Assembly (NCBI GenBank): GCA_033032175.1
Contig: CM065331.1
Span: forward strand, 6,696,370-6,760,369
Source: Saturnia japonica
Taxonomy: Eukaryota; Arthropoda; Insecta; Lepidoptera; Saturniidae
Direction: 5' to 3'
DNA: 64,000 nucleotides
A model generated the notes under the pieces. The model did not search any database. It was not told the origin of the DNA and saw only the letters and a program-made list of their open reading frames with translations. Positions 1 to 10,160 of this stretch are shown here, piece after piece; position 1 is the first letter of the stretch, and each line of letters begins with the position of its first letter. Made by a program: the position numbers and the translations under genes.

Positions 1-660
1 ATCATTATTTGTAATTTTTATTTTAAATAATACATACATCATTTATTCCCATTACTTTTTTTTAATAATCAAACCAAACAACACATTTTGTTTGTTGGGT
101 GGCCATTTAAAGACAAAAGTTTGACCGGAAATGTTTATTATTAAAAAAGGAACATCAAATAAATGTGGTCTTCGAAATGGCGCTAACATGCCATTTCACA
201 AATTACACAAACGAGAAAAAAACTTATAGCCAAAAAGGCCGCTAAGCAAAGGCGCCGCATTATACAGCAAAAAAAAAACTAAATTAACACAGACTTTTAA
301 ATAATTAAAACCCACCTTGTTAGTCTCAGTTTCGACGGTTTTATAGTTTAACAAAATTATTTCTTACAGTTGGTAACATCTCTTTAAGTTTTTAAAAGAT
401 TTATATTAGGTGGCATAGGGATGAAAATTATACAGCCAAGACGCTATTGGTGAATTACAATTTCATGTTAGTGAATATTGAATGTGCCGAAGTAAATTGC
501 GTTTGAAATTTTTATTATTTATTTGATTTTATCGTAGCATATAAAGATCAAGAGCGGCTACCTGTTTTCTTAAAAATTAATCTGAGATGCTTAATAATAT
601 TTTTATTACTGTTAGTAATTCAGACTTGCAAGAAGTATTTTTCATATAAACAAAACAAAG
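1..660. other. AT-rich sequence, no gene or repeat recognised
   Basis: I see no open frame of note and no copy of the repeat families found elsewhere in the window. It is presumed intergenic or intronic. Confidence 0.5.
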
Positions 661-927
661 TTCCTCCGCCACGGGGCATCTGACTGGTCTATCTGACCGT
701 TATAAACTCAAAAACTACCGAACAGATTTTTATACGGTTTTCATGAATGGATGGAGTGACTTTTTGAGGAAGGTATTGATGTTTTAAACTGGTTGAAATA
801 AGACAATGACTGTAAAAAATGTCGGAAAAATATCATGCCGACCGCGACTGCATCGCGTAAATTATTCACCTTAGATGTAGACATTATATGCTCTGCTACC
901 CGTGCGAAGTCGGAGCGGATTGCTAGT
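661..927 (+). mobile_element. Helitron-like non-autonomous element, 3' end
   Basis: The wording (an AAAACTACCGAACAGATTTTTA-like core, then a GC-rich CTGCTACCCGTGCGAAG segment) is of a kind repeated widely in Lepidoptera. It ends GCTAG|T at 923-927, the CTRR-T terminus expected of Helitrons. The left border is uncertain. Confidence 0.5.
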
Positions 928-935
928 ATTTCTTA

Positions 936-1318
936 TAAATAAGAAAACCGTGACTTACTGACTGATCTATCAACACATAGCTCAAACTATTGAACGGATT
1001 GGGCTAAAATTTGGCACAGTAATAGTTATTATGACGTAGACATCCAATAAGAACGGATTTTTAAAAATTTAACCTCTAATAGGGTGTAACGGGGGTTTCT
1101 ATCCAAAATTTTAATAAACAGTAAAACCGTGGTGTCGCAGCTAGACTTATTTATATTTAGAGTGTCTGTTAGTGGTTCTATAATTTCTGAAGTACTTGAC
1201 CGTTTGAACTCATGTATAATTTTATCGAGACGATAGTTTATTAATGTCTTAGGTACTATGGTCCAGTCATTAGGTAACTACCGGAAAGGGCAGAACATCG
1301 TCTGCCTAGACAGCTAGT
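936..1318 (+). mobile_element. Second Helitron-like element, degenerate
   Basis: It starts with a GTGACTTACTGACTGATC-type segment and the motif TTGAACGGATTGGGC, and ends in GACAGCTAG|T at 1318. It lies directly after the previous element. The internal sequence is decayed and the borders are approximate. Confidence 0.4.
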
Positions 1319-1329
1319 ATTTTTAAACA

Positions 1330-1720
1330 ATTTAGAATGAGGCTAAATAGCGAATCCAAATTTTATCTCAATAAAAGCAGACGTACTATAATATTTGCAG
1401 AAGGTGCCTGTGGCTGCGCTCGCGCAGTGTGGGCTTTGATCCCCTTTTAAAGTCAAACCTTGGTCGCTACTAAATTGCAAAGTCACGGTCAACTAATGCA
1501 TCTTAATAAAAGCGTAAGATAAAAATTTAAGTCGTGTCATCACTTACATAAATGGAGCCAGTAGCCATGAAATCTTAACGTTTCTGTCAAAATAATATTG
1601 AGTTGTCATAGTTAACTGTCACTTTTTTTTATTGTTGTTGTTAAATTAATGTACCTTTAGCATTGTATTTTAGAAAACTATTTGAATGTCTATTTATCTA
1701 GCATGCTTTTACATAGTACA
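1330..1720. other. No gene seen; one GC-rich Helitron-end-like remnant
   Basis: Only CCTGTGGCTGCGCTCGCG near 1407-1424 stands out. It resembles the reverse-strand terminus of Helitron-like elements found elsewhere here. The rest is unassigned AT-rich DNA. Confidence 0.35.
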
Positions 1721-2035
1721 ACGATTTTTGGTAGGGGAAAATTTATGGGTTCGCTTCTCTGATGACCTCGACATGCTCGTGACGTATTGCGTTTGTGCCA
1801 ATATTAGCGACGCGTAGTATAGCGGCCTGTGTACATGTATACGCATATATACACTACTACATTGTAATTACTCGACGGTATGAATGCGTGTTTGACTTTT
1901 TGGATGGGTAAAATTTTGTGATTTCGCGTTACCGACATGCTCTGCAATAATCCAGACTATAATATATTTAAAAATTTCAAACCTGAGTTTTCACTTCTGT
2001 CTGCATTCCTTATGACTACCTCTGTTTTTTAACTC
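1721..2035 (+). repeat. Unnamed dispersed repeat P, copy 1
   Basis: Shares long matching blocks with 33526-33800, including CGATTTTTGGTAGG, GACGTATTG and TTTGACTTTTTGGATGGGTA, and the same order of blocks. It carries no open frame. A further fragment of its right part seems present at 2345-2440. Confidence 0.65.
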
Positions 2036-2300
2036 ATAAACTTATCGACAGTTGATATGGTCTATCGATTGAGATATGACTCATACTTCATGTGTACAAA
2101 ATTTCATTAAAGTCAAGTTAAGAACATTGTTTTTGTGATTTACAAAAGTGTTATTGAAAATTTTTATACCCTATCAATTGACTAATGTCCTAATGTGTGT
2201 TATGACTTTCCGTATATAAAATTTCATAAGGATAGGTCAAGCCGTTTTAGAGATAAATCTGGAGATACAATCAGACAGACAAACATTTTTTTAAAGGTCA
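2036..2300. mobile_element. Helitron-like remnant
   Basis: Two successive AAATTTCATTAAAGTC / AAATTTCATAAGGATAGG segments followed by AATCAGACAGACAAACA. This wording is typical of decayed Helitron-like or similar short elements in Lepidoptera. Termini are not seen. Confidence 0.35.
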
Positions 2301-2611
2301 TATTAGTCAATATACAGGATGTCTGAGTATTGGGAAATTTAGAGAAAAGTACACGTACAGACACTACTACATACGTACCTAAAGCGAGTTTCAAAGTAAA
2401 TTGAGTTTACACTTCTATCGGCAGTCCTGACGGAAATGCAACTCGATGAAGTTAGCCAATAATGATAAAAATCTAAATTCATTTTACTGCGACTTTTTTG
2501 TATAAATATAATTTCCTTTGACTCACGGGCGTCAAAATATATACGGTAGAATTAGTATACCTATGATACCATTCCCGGGAGTCAAGTTATTAACGTTACT
2601 ATAGATAACCA

Positions 2612-2740
2612 CTAGCAGCGCCTGCGCCTTCGCTCACGTTGTCTACGGAATGCCGTCGACCAGCTACACGCGCGAATCTTGCTAACCCCGTTCCCGGTTA
2701 TTCTAAAGATAAAAATGATTATTGTGCATGATTCTTAGAT
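2612..2740 (-). mobile_element. Helitron-like terminus fragment, family L
   Basis: ACTAGCAGCGCCTGCGCC at 2611 is the reverse complement of a GC-rich segment ending in CTAG-T. The following bases (GAATGCCGTCGACCAGC, then TTCCCGGTTATTCTAAAG) match the family L copies at 3919 and 57205. Confidence 0.5.
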
Positions 2741-3064
2741 TATATTATGTAGGTATTTTAATAGGTATCCTTAGCGTTCAACAAAATCTGGTAAGCCGTA
2801 TGAATATTATCAGCTCCTTATAATTGAATAAGTTTGAGTGTCTTCCACAGGTCTGATCGAGTCAAAATTTGGTATTTTGTTACTTCAATGGTATTAGAAG
2901 AACATGATAACATTGAGCTGATACTGCAGCATTTTCAGGGTAGATAACTTTTCACCAACTTACTGTAGAGGATACCGTGTTTGTGCTCATTTGTGTGATG
3001 TCAATAAATATTCCTATATTTGAGTATATATGTACATGTGATTGGGGCTTTGAATTTCTCTAAT
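2741..3064. other. Unassigned AT-rich stretch
   Basis: No open frame, repeat family or regulatory signal recognised. Confidence 0.4.
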
Positions 3065-3320
3065 TTACCTTGACTTTGACCGACTTTTAAAAAGACGGAT
3101 GCTACTCGATTCGAATGTAGTTTCTAATGTAGATTGTCATCCATAACTTTGCTTATGAACCGACTTGGATAATTCTTTTTTTGTTAGATAGGAGATACCT
3201 CAAGAGTCGTCCTATTTTAATATCACTGGCATTAAACATTCAACTTCGAGTATACATCAAGGAACTCTTCACAATCAAAAGTCTTCAGAAGTGGGTTTTC
3301 TTTTTGATTAAAAATTGTCT
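3065..3320 (+). repeat. Unnamed dispersed repeat Q
   Basis: Shares TGAACCGACTTGGATAATTC, a GATAGGAGATACCTCAAGAG-like block, an ACTGGCATT block and the final TTAAAAATTGTCTTGTTA with copies near 31640, 31960, 32635 and 34395. No coding content is visible. Confidence 0.55.
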
Positions 3321-3347
3321 TGTTAGTTTTAAAGGTTATTTAAAATT

Positions 3348-3580
3348 GGGCTAGTCTTAAGGCTGGCTCTCAAAGTCAGCTGCCAGAACACACCTATAGA
3401 GACGCTTGGCGACAGATTTTCGACTTGAAGGTTGTAGCCAACGAGACGAACTTTGGAAAGTGCCCTAGCACCATGCTATGGTTTCATTACTGTTTTCCTT
3501 CACTGAAAGCTCAGTCTCATTGCAGGGATTCAAACCCACGTCGATCGCCGCGATGCCCGTAGACCCTATCACTAAGTTAT
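3348..3580 (-). mobile_element. tRNA-derived SINE, family A
   Basis: Read on the minus strand it begins with a tRNA-like head (box B GGGTTTGAATCCCTGC) followed by the family body: TGAGACTGAGCTTTCAGTGA, a GTGGTAGGG-like block, ACTTGAGGG-type and AGCTGCACTTGAG-type blocks. About a dozen related copies lie in this window on both strands. Confidence 0.7.
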
Positions 3581-3918
3581 GTGTACGTATATTAACCACT
3601 CATTGTACATTCGTATTCCTATCGAAGTAACCAGCATGCTATTTTACTGTGTCCTTGGAAACCGATACAGAAGTTGATTTCGTATACTGTCCCATTATAG
3701 TTGCATAAGTGTTTTCCCACAATTTTCACGGTTGATGGAACACGCACGCGGACTGTTTATCTCATAATGATTGTATTTATTTATTCGCAAACGATTTGTA
3801 GAACATGCGATGTAAATAGAATAATGACTGTAGATTACATGACAAATTCATGTATGTATATTAATGAATCTGTAGTGCTGTCTGTTAGCTAGGTATATGT
3901 TTACAATTTTATGATAGA
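3581..3918. other. Unassigned stretch between repeats
   Basis: A 63-codon open frame (3701-3892) has no recognisable similarity and ordinary composition for chance AT-rich frames. Nothing else is seen. Confidence 0.4.
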
Positions 3919-4385
3919 CTAGACTTGCCAGCGGCTGCGTTCGCATGGACAACACAATGCCGTTGATCGGGCATTCGCGCGAATCGTGCTGCAGTTTCCG
4001 GTTATTTCAAAAATAAAAATGCTTATTGTTGATGAAGATAGGCAGTCATATATGCTCTCTTCAAATTTTTTTATAGGTCTTTATAAAATTTATAATTTTG
4101 TAGTAAATTAATTGGATATATCTCTTATGGTTTACTTAGCATAAATAATTTTAGGCGCTCGAATTGATTCATCATTATGCAATTTATTTGTATTTGCGCG
4201 AAATCCTAATTATAAAAAAAAAAGTATCCTAAAGTCCTGTCAAAAGCTGTTCAACGGTTTTGGAGATTAGCTGAAACAAACAGACAGACATACAGACAAA
4301 AGAATTAAAAATTATTTGTATTATACTTTCATATGCATTTAGTAAGAAGCTGTTATTTAGCCATTAAAAACAAACCTTTCCATTT
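3919..4385 (-). mobile_element. Helitron-like element, family L, nearly complete
   Basis: The left end CTAGACTTGCCAGCGGC is the reverse complement of a CTAG terminus. The body shares TTTATAGGTCTTT, ATATCTCTTATGGTTTACT, CGGTTTTGGAGATTAGC-type and CTTTCATATGCATTTA blocks with 57205-57690 and 53110-53450. The length of about 465 bp and lack of coding suggest a non-autonomous element. Confidence 0.55.
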
Positions 4386-4499
4386 TATATATTTGTATAG
4401 ATGTCTACTAGGTATTACTTAGAACTTAGATCACGATTCAAGAGAGGTGGAGTACGGAGGAAATTTATCTCTACTTAGGACAGTCCGACAGAAGATCGC

Positions 4500-4690
4500 A
4501 CTAATAACCTTGTGTTGTGTTTCTGCGGTGAGTAGGGTTTCAATAGCTCCTTGGGGTAAGGGGAGTTCAACGCCGGCAACGCGCTAGTAATACCAATGGT
4601 AAATGAAGCGTCTTTAGGTTACGGTAACCGCTTACAATCAGACGGTTCGTATGTTTGTTTGCCAGCTGAATTGTATATGAAAGCAATAGG
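4500..4690 (+). repeat. Lepidopteran dispersed repeat M
   Basis: Contains GCCGGCAACGCGCTAGTAAT, then GGTTACGGTAACCGCTTACA and ATCAGACGGTTCGTATGTTT. Copies at 41220-41430 and, inverted, 44448-44560 have the same order. This motif set is common in moth and butterfly genomes; I do not know which element class it belongs to. Confidence 0.6.
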
Positions 4691-5114
4691 AGTTTAAATT
4701 TTTTAGTCTTTTTTCTGTGTGTATGTATGTCTGGGTTTAAGTCAAAACGGCTAAGCCTATTTTGATGCAAGTTTGTACGCAAGAACTATAATGTCATTTT
4801 TCAATTGATAAAACATAAGAATGGTCATTAATACTTTTCAGAATCATAAAATAAATATTACTTTATGTAATTGTATATTATCCATATTACGTAGACATTG
4901 TTCAGGTAATAGTGTTAAAGACAATTGAATTATTTGAATATTCCTAAATATTCTTGAAATTTGTACAATGCCTTGCAGTTTTTTTCCTTTTACAATTTTT
5001 TTAGAGATAAACGTTTTTTTGAAATTATTTCCAGGTTTTCAGTTTCATCCCAATAAGTAACGATGCGACTTAATTAAGATAGTAACACGCTAAGTGGAGC
5101 GGGGGTTGGGGGAC
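4691..5114. other. No feature recognised
   Basis: AT-rich unassigned sequence; no repeat copy or coding signal noted. Confidence 0.4.
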
Positions 5115-5300
5115 TTGGCTGTCAATTACAACTTTTTTTTTAGAATTGACTATACTGTTTGTTAGCCTTGAGGGCCCAGGAGCCTCTGACAGCCTTTACA
5201 GCTTCACCGGACTTGGGAGTTCAAGTACAGCTGCCGGAACACACGTATTATCGAGATACTTAGCGACAGATTTCCAACCTACCCTCCTCCTACCACCATA
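5115..5300 (-). mobile_element. SINE family B joined to a SINE A fragment
   Basis: A T-run (5132-5140) then CTATACTGTTTGTTAGCC, AGGGCCCAGGAGCC and TTTACAGCTTCACCGG form a reversed A-tailed family B copy to about 5215. Immediately after, AAGTACAGCTGCCGGAACAC and ACAGATTTCCAACC belong to family A. One element was probably inserted in or beside the other. The open frame 5146-5436 is merely a reading of these repeats. Confidence 0.6.
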
Positions 5301-5339
5301 CAAACCTCTGAACACTGGATACATTTTAGATTTTATTGG

Positions 5340-5635
5340 CATAGAATTTATATTACTTATTTATATATTAAAACGCAAGGAGACATCTTCGGAGACCATT
5401 TTAATCATATTATTGTGTGCACGGAAGACTGTGTGATTTGGCATGGTCTAATATTTGGAGGAGTGTAGAAAGCTAAAATTTAAATATAATAGATGTTATG
5501 TATATATATTAAATACAATAATAATATTGCGAATCCTAACAGGACTAATGCCAATGAACTTAGACCCCCCAAAAATATTGACATTGTCTCTCAATGAAAA
5601 GTGACAGTAAATGATATAATATTCATTCTTATATG
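5340..5635 (+). mobile_element. Helitron-like family I, left part
   Basis: Matches 27012-27290 and, inverted, 58060-58300: ATCTTCGGAG, GGAAGACTGTGTGATTTGGC, TGCGAATCCTAAC, AACTTAGACCCCCC and TCTCAATGAAAAGTGACAG. The right part, with the CTAG terminus, appears about 960 bp further on at 6595-6683. Confidence 0.55.
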
Positions 5636-6094
5636 ATCTTCTTCCTTGTTATATTCCTCGTCCTACTAATCACAATACATGACTTAATGTGTATTATCCT
5701 TTAATGAAATATTTCGTGTCTATATTTTATCGTAATAATATAAAATTGTAATGTGTCCTTTGTTCGTGTCTATATAGATTATAGTTATGCTTTTTATTTA
5801 TATATTTGTTTTATGTTATCCCTGAAGTTCCCATAACAAGTACAATTATGTATAGATTTGCAACTGTTTTATGTTGTGTCAATGTATTCTTTTTATGGGT
5901 TATTCTCCAGTACCTACATCGAACATTTGGCAATACTAAAAATTCTACAACGTGTATTTATCATACTTGACTTGAAGTTGCCTACATAGACAGAAAGCAA
6001 AATTAAAAAAAAAAAGTATGTTTACCTGCACTTATATAATATTATTAGGAATGTTAGGTTGCAATAATATATTTAAACACCGCGCATACTACGT
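5636..6094. other. Unassigned AT-rich stretch inside the split family I element
   Basis: No open frame or known repeat family recognised. It may belong to an insertion that separated the two halves of the family I element. Confidence 0.35.
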
Positions 6095-6195
6095 AATATT
6101 TCTCAAGTCCCGTGAAGCTGTAAAAGCCGCAGCGGCTCTGTTTTTGGATAGGGCCCCTAAGGCTATCAGTGTAGTCAGTTCAAAAAAAAAAAACC
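6095..6195 (+). mobile_element. SINE family B, A-tailed copy
   Basis: CGTGAAGCTGTAAAAGCCGC, then GGATAGGGCCCCTAAGGC, TATCAGTGTAGTCAGTT and a run of 12 A. The A tail and dispersed copies mark it as a retroposon. The frame 6018-6230 is a reading across it. Confidence 0.65.
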
Positions 6196-6594
6196 TAATA
6201 TTTTCGACAATTTTTCGTGATACAAACTGACTCAGTAACGCCTTATAGCTTGAGCCATGTGCAAGTGTTAAACATACTTAGTGAAAAAATAGAATCAGTT
6301 GCATTGATTACTCTACTAACATTATTGAATAGAAAATGGATACAAGAAAGAAACGTTGAATTAAAAATTGGATTACAAAAAAACTGAATTCAATCTTTTT
6401 AATAAATGAACTAAGACTTACAGAAGATGATTTTAAATTCCTTAATTATTTACGTAAATTTGTTGGTTTTTACACAGTTTTCCGTGAAGATGCAAATTTC
6501 GTCCTCAGATATTGTTGGAACGAAATCAGAATTCCTAGAAATCTGCAATAATTTGCCAATAATATTGCGCGTGTGCGGCTAGCTTATTCTAATA
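6196..6594. other. No feature recognised
   Basis: Unassigned AT-rich DNA between a SINE B copy and the right end of the family I element. Confidence 0.35.
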
Positions 6595-6683
6595 AATCTA
6601 CCCTAAACTGCGAATGTCCAACAGAAAATATTCTATGTTCAAAAAGTTGCTGGTTGAATTTCGAACATTGGGCGACCGCTAGT
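6595..6683 (+). mobile_element. Helitron-like family I, right terminus
   Basis: AACTGCGAATGTCCAACAG, AAAAAGTTGCTGGTTGAATT and ACATTGGGCGACCGCTAG|T. In better copies the end forms a GGTCG...CGACC stem just before CTAG, as Helitrons have. Confidence 0.55.
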
Positions 6684-6869
6684 AAAAATAATTTGATGTA
6701 TTTACTCTCATACTTATATTACATGTTCACAAATAAAAATCGGTCAATATGATCACATTGGATGGATATCTGTTCTGAAAATATTTATTATTGAGTTTTT
6801 GGCGAGGTCTTAATCCATTATAATAATTTTGCTTATACATAAACTTTTGTTATTTGAACCTATATTATA

Positions 6870-6995
6870 AACCTAGCTACAATATATCTTGATTGTTTTA
6901 CACAAGTGAAGTCGATTGAAAATAATGACCTGGACCATAAATTCTGATATGCTACTAAAACTCCCTGAAATGTAAACAAGAAGGTTAAGTACCCT
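6870..6995 (+). repeat. Repeat D, decayed fragment
   Basis: CACAAGTGAAGTCGATTG and ACTAAAACTCCCTGAAATG correspond in order to the family D body (compare 9960-10070). It is strongly diverged. Confidence 0.35.
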
Positions 6996-7740
6996 TTTTT
7001 AGAACACTGTAACCATTAAAAGACATTAAGTTTGTAAAACTTAATAATCACTTACTTGATAAAGGTAGAAATAATCTTCAATATGTAGGCTTACATACTA
7101 AAGTGGGTAAGGGAAAAGAAAAAGAAGATTTATGATCGAAAATAAATCTTTTTTTTTATTATACATATAATACTTGTATATTTTTTTTTTGTATTTAATA
7201 TAATCTTATATGTCTATATTATTATAATATAAATTTAGTCCTCTATTAACCATTGTATATTTTTATAAAATAATATAAAACAAAAATCATTTTAATTTTA
7301 CACATATTTTATAGGACTGTTTATTACATAAATATAATATTATTTTCTATTATTATTTTTAATTATATATTTATCAAACAAAAATTAAGTGTTTTATTGC
7401 AAAACAATTGTCATACAAACTAGGCTATTATAAAGTATTTATACTTTCAAAACTAACTTTAATAATTACAATATAACCTAAAAAAATACAACCAACAACT
7501 AAACAGTTACGAACCCTTCCAATTTCAAAGCGTACCTACTAGATCACCTGTGTTACTGGCCGTAAAAAAAAATTCGCAAGGGCCATATTAGACCCCCCCG
7601 TAACAATAGCACAATGGGACCCTATTATTAAGAAAAAAAAAAATGGCAAAGGCCCGACTCATGCCGACTGTCAATTTCGGCAGTAAAAAATGATGTACAA
7701 TGCTAAATAGAGGAATAAAGGCGCCGCGTTTGAAAATAAA
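6996..7740. other. Very AT-rich stretch without features
   Basis: Long A/T tracts, especially 7140-7400. No repeat or gene could be assigned. A GGGCCATATTAGACCCCCCC motif near 7580-7600 is unexplained. Confidence 0.4.
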
Positions 7741-8035
7741 ATTTTACATCGAGCATGTTCGGGCATTCACTCGGCATTCTCCGTAGGCGCATGGCGCTTG
7801 ATCACATTTTATAAGTATGACGGGCAGACACTTTATTTCTGTTTTTTTATAGTAGTAAAAGCTGTTCAGAGCATTGAGGAGGTATTTTACGAATCCATCA
7901 CAGATATGCGAATAGTATTCCATACACGGCAGAACTTGTGCCTTGCAAAGTAAATACAGTTTTGACCGGACGTGTAAAACCATCGCACCCTGTTTAGGAT
8001 TCCGAGTCTCCAAGATGTAGGTAGAGATGATGCTC
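7741..8035 (-). pseudogene. Jockey-like LINE reverse transcriptase C-terminal fragment (family K)
   Basis: The minus-strand frame 8013-7744 (89 codons) contains LYLLCKAQVLPCMEYYSHIC followed by DGFVKYLLNALNS. This resembles the end of the RT region in Jockey/R1-type LINEs, where a KAQVxPCMEYCSHLW-like block precedes the C-terminus. A related block is at 33060-33485. It is a dead 5'-truncated fragment. Confidence 0.65.
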
Positions 8036-8134
8036 CCGATGTAATAATATTTCGAGTTGAGGTCGCTGCGAATATCTACAAGTAGGATACTGATATAGGA
8101 TATTTCTTAATTTACTTGTATTATGTTTTATACT

Positions 8135-8620
8135 GTAATAGCACAACAAAGTGACGTAACTTTGACAGTTACTACCACTGAGAAATTAACAGTTATCGCC
8201 AGCCGCCGCTATCATGAGTTCCTTTACTTAGTTGTTTTTTTTTTTTTAATATAAAGAAGTAGCACAGCAAAGTGACTTTACTGTGCCTTATGGTAATCAC
8301 TGTAAGTACCCAAGCCCGGTGAAGCTGTCAGAGTCTCTAATTTCTCCAGAGCCCTTAAGACTAACAGTATAGCCAATTCTAAAAAGGAAAAAAAAAACAT
8401 TGTAAGTACATTCCAAAAACAATGACAACTATGGCTGAGATACACAGTTAGTTGTAAGCCACTGCTGTCATGCGTTCCTTAATTTAGTTTTTTTTTAAGT
8501 AATAGCACATCGAAGTGACTTTACTATGCTTTATGCTAAGCATTGTAAGTACATTCCAACACCAAAGACGATCAATGAGTGATTAACAGTTCATGCTTGA
8601 GATAACTAAGCCAAACTTAA
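8135..8620 (+). repeat. Three tandem units of about 120-140 bp (family R), middle one split by a SINE
   Basis: Units begin at about 8137, 8257 and 8499 with AATAGCACAACAAAGTGAC, AGTAGCACAGCAAAGTGAC and AATAGCACATCGAAGTGAC. Units 1 and 2 end in GCTATCATGAGTTCC or GCTGTCATGCGTTCC and a TTAGTT plus T-run. Unit 2 is interrupted by a family B SINE at 8310-8400 with the direct repeat TGTAAGTAC at both sides (8301-8309, 8401-8409). Unit 3 lacks the right part. Confidence 0.7.
8310..8400 (+). mobile_element. SINE family B inserted in tandem repeat R
   Basis: CAAGCCCGGTGAAGCTGTC, AGAGCCCTTAAGACTAACAG and an A-rich tail (AAAAAGGAAAAAAAAAAC). It is flanked by a 9-bp target-site duplication, TGTAAGTAC, which fits target-primed retroposition. 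Confidence 0.7.
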
Positions 8621-8630
8621 CTTTGAAGCA

Positions 8631-8885
8631 ATTATAGCTCAGTATGGACTCAGTGTACGGACATCGCATCGATCGACGTGAATTCGAATCCCTGCAGTGA
8701 GCCTGAGCTGTCAGTGAAGGAAACATCGTGATGAAACCATATTATGGTGTTAGGTCTTTCCCATTGCTCGTTTGACTAGCTACAACCCTCAAGTTGAAAG
8801 CCAATTGCCAAGCACCAATAAGTGTGTACCCGGAACTGCACTTGCGAGCCACATCGTCACTTAAGGTCAGGTGAGATTGTGACAA
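8631..8885 (+). mobile_element. tRNA-derived SINE, family A
   Basis: Head with TAGCTCAGTATGGACTCAG (A-box-like) and GAATTCGAATCCCTGC (B box), then TCAGTGAAGGAAACATCGTG, CTCAAGTTGAAAGCC and CACATCGTCACTTAAGG. It is nearly full length with small deletions. Confidence 0.7.
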
Positions 8886-8894
8886 TACCGCTAA

Positions 8895-9480
8895 ATATAT
8901 AAAACGATCGGCACATGATGCACCCTGCTAAGTAACAAACGAGGAAATTGTTAAAGCTTCATGCATATAGCATAAGCCTCTGATAGAGATTTGCTTGCAT
9001 CGTATTTCTGGACCAGCCGACGCATATACCATACCTAAAGTTTTTATATGACAGCGGCGATTGGCAATATATTGTTTATCTCTCGATGATCACCAGGCAT
9101 CAGGTACAGTATGTAGATGGTAGCTAATGCCCGCCTTGCCAGCTACCACCCTGAAGGTTTTTTTATAGTCATACGGCAAATTGACTGTACACAGTACCTA
9201 CATTAATTTATGTGGATACGCACAGGCCGATCCCGAAATGCGACGCATAAAAGCGAGTCACTATGACGGACTTTTCATCACATGCATGGTGGTCGCGACC
9301 CAGTCGGGTAAAACGGCTCTACCCCCCCGCTATCACCATTACGGTAATTCGATACCTCTTACATCCCAAAAAATCTATCGCCTAGCACCTAGGTGTACTC
9401 TGGAAAATGCACGTAAAAACCAGTCCCTCTAAGTTCTAGGCTTAGCGTCTTCACTTAACATAAGATGAACCTGTGGTCGC
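8895..9480. mobile_element. Two decayed copies of retroposon C, one per strand, around a SINE A scrap
   Basis: 8899-9115 reads forward (GATGCACCCTGCTAAG, GACAGCGGCGATTGGC, ATCTCTCGATGATCACC). A SINE A scrap follows (CTTGCCAGCTACCACCC, 9136-9152). Then 9160-9420 is reversed: TTTATAGTCATACGGCAAAT, GGCCGATCCCGAAATGCG, AGCGAGTCACTATGACGG and ACATGCATGGTGG. The open frame 9181-9432 is a reading of the reversed copy. Confidence 0.55.
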
Positions 9481-9750
9481 TATAAAAAAAATAATTAAGA
9501 ATTAAACAGTAGTTAAAATAATACTTAAAACATAAAATTGTAGAAGATAATTATTTATGGGAACAGTGACACATATTGTTTGTTACTGATTTGTTTGGGT
9601 ATTATCTTGTTTATGAGCCGTGAACTAACCTATACGTGTTTGGTTTATGGTCTTTGGAACTTTTGCGATTTGTTTAACACCTTTTTTCGTTTATCATATA
9701 TTTGTAAAAAAAAAAGAATTAGGGGACGATTCTTATTTGTAGGCACTTAT
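9434..9750. other. No feature recognised
   Basis: AT-rich unassigned sequence between repeats. Confidence 0.4.
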
Positions 9751-9753
9751 TTA

Positions 9754-10160
9754 TGAGTTTTTGGGGGATCTGAAAGTGACATGTTGTTATTTTTATTTTT
9801 ATTTCATTAACTTAGGTTTCTTATCCTATATTATGTAATATTAGTCAAGCCCGGTGAAGCTACAGCTGAAAAGCCGTCTGAAGATCGAGTTTTCTGGGGC
9901 TGTTATAGCTAAAAAAAATATGTAATATTGCTGGCGTTTTGCACGATATAGTTCAGGTATTGAGCATAAGTGAAGTGGATTATAAATATAAACTGGAAGC
10001 ATACATTTTTGGGATGTCACAAAAACTCCCTAGAAAGTTCTAACAAGGGAGCCACCATTTTGTTAGTATACTGAAATCGTCATATTCATTTGATAATGGC
10101 AGTAATGGTCTTCAATAAAGTCAACTAGTTGCCAAGATAGTAAGAAAAAGGACGACTTGC
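9754..10160 (+). mobile_element. Repeat D copy interrupted by a SINE B
   Basis: Left part: TGAGTTTTTGGGGGATCTG to TATTATGTAATATT (9842). Right part from 9919: GGCGTTTTGCACGATATAG, AAGTGAAGTGGATTATAAAT, ACAAAAACTCCCTAGAAAG, GGGAGCCACCATTTTG, ending near ACTAGTTGCCAAG. The uninterrupted copies at 19174 and 43441 show that 9843-9918 is an insertion. Family D has no coding frame, and I cannot name its class. Confidence 0.7.
9843..9918 (+). mobile_element. SINE family B with an 11-bp target duplication
   Basis: AGTCAAGCCCGGTGAAGC to GTTATAGCTAAAAAAAA. The direct repeat TATGTAATATT lies at 9832-9842 and 9919-9929. The copy is short and internally reduced. Confidence 0.75.

Noticed and set aside
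8135..8620. Repeated units considered as a CRISPR array
   Set aside because: Units are 120-140 bp, diverged, and split by a SINE in eukaryotic DNA. There are no short identical repeats with unique spacers.
9181..9432. 83-codon frame as a gene
   Set aside because: It reads an inverted copy of retroposon C, whose sense orientation has no such frame.
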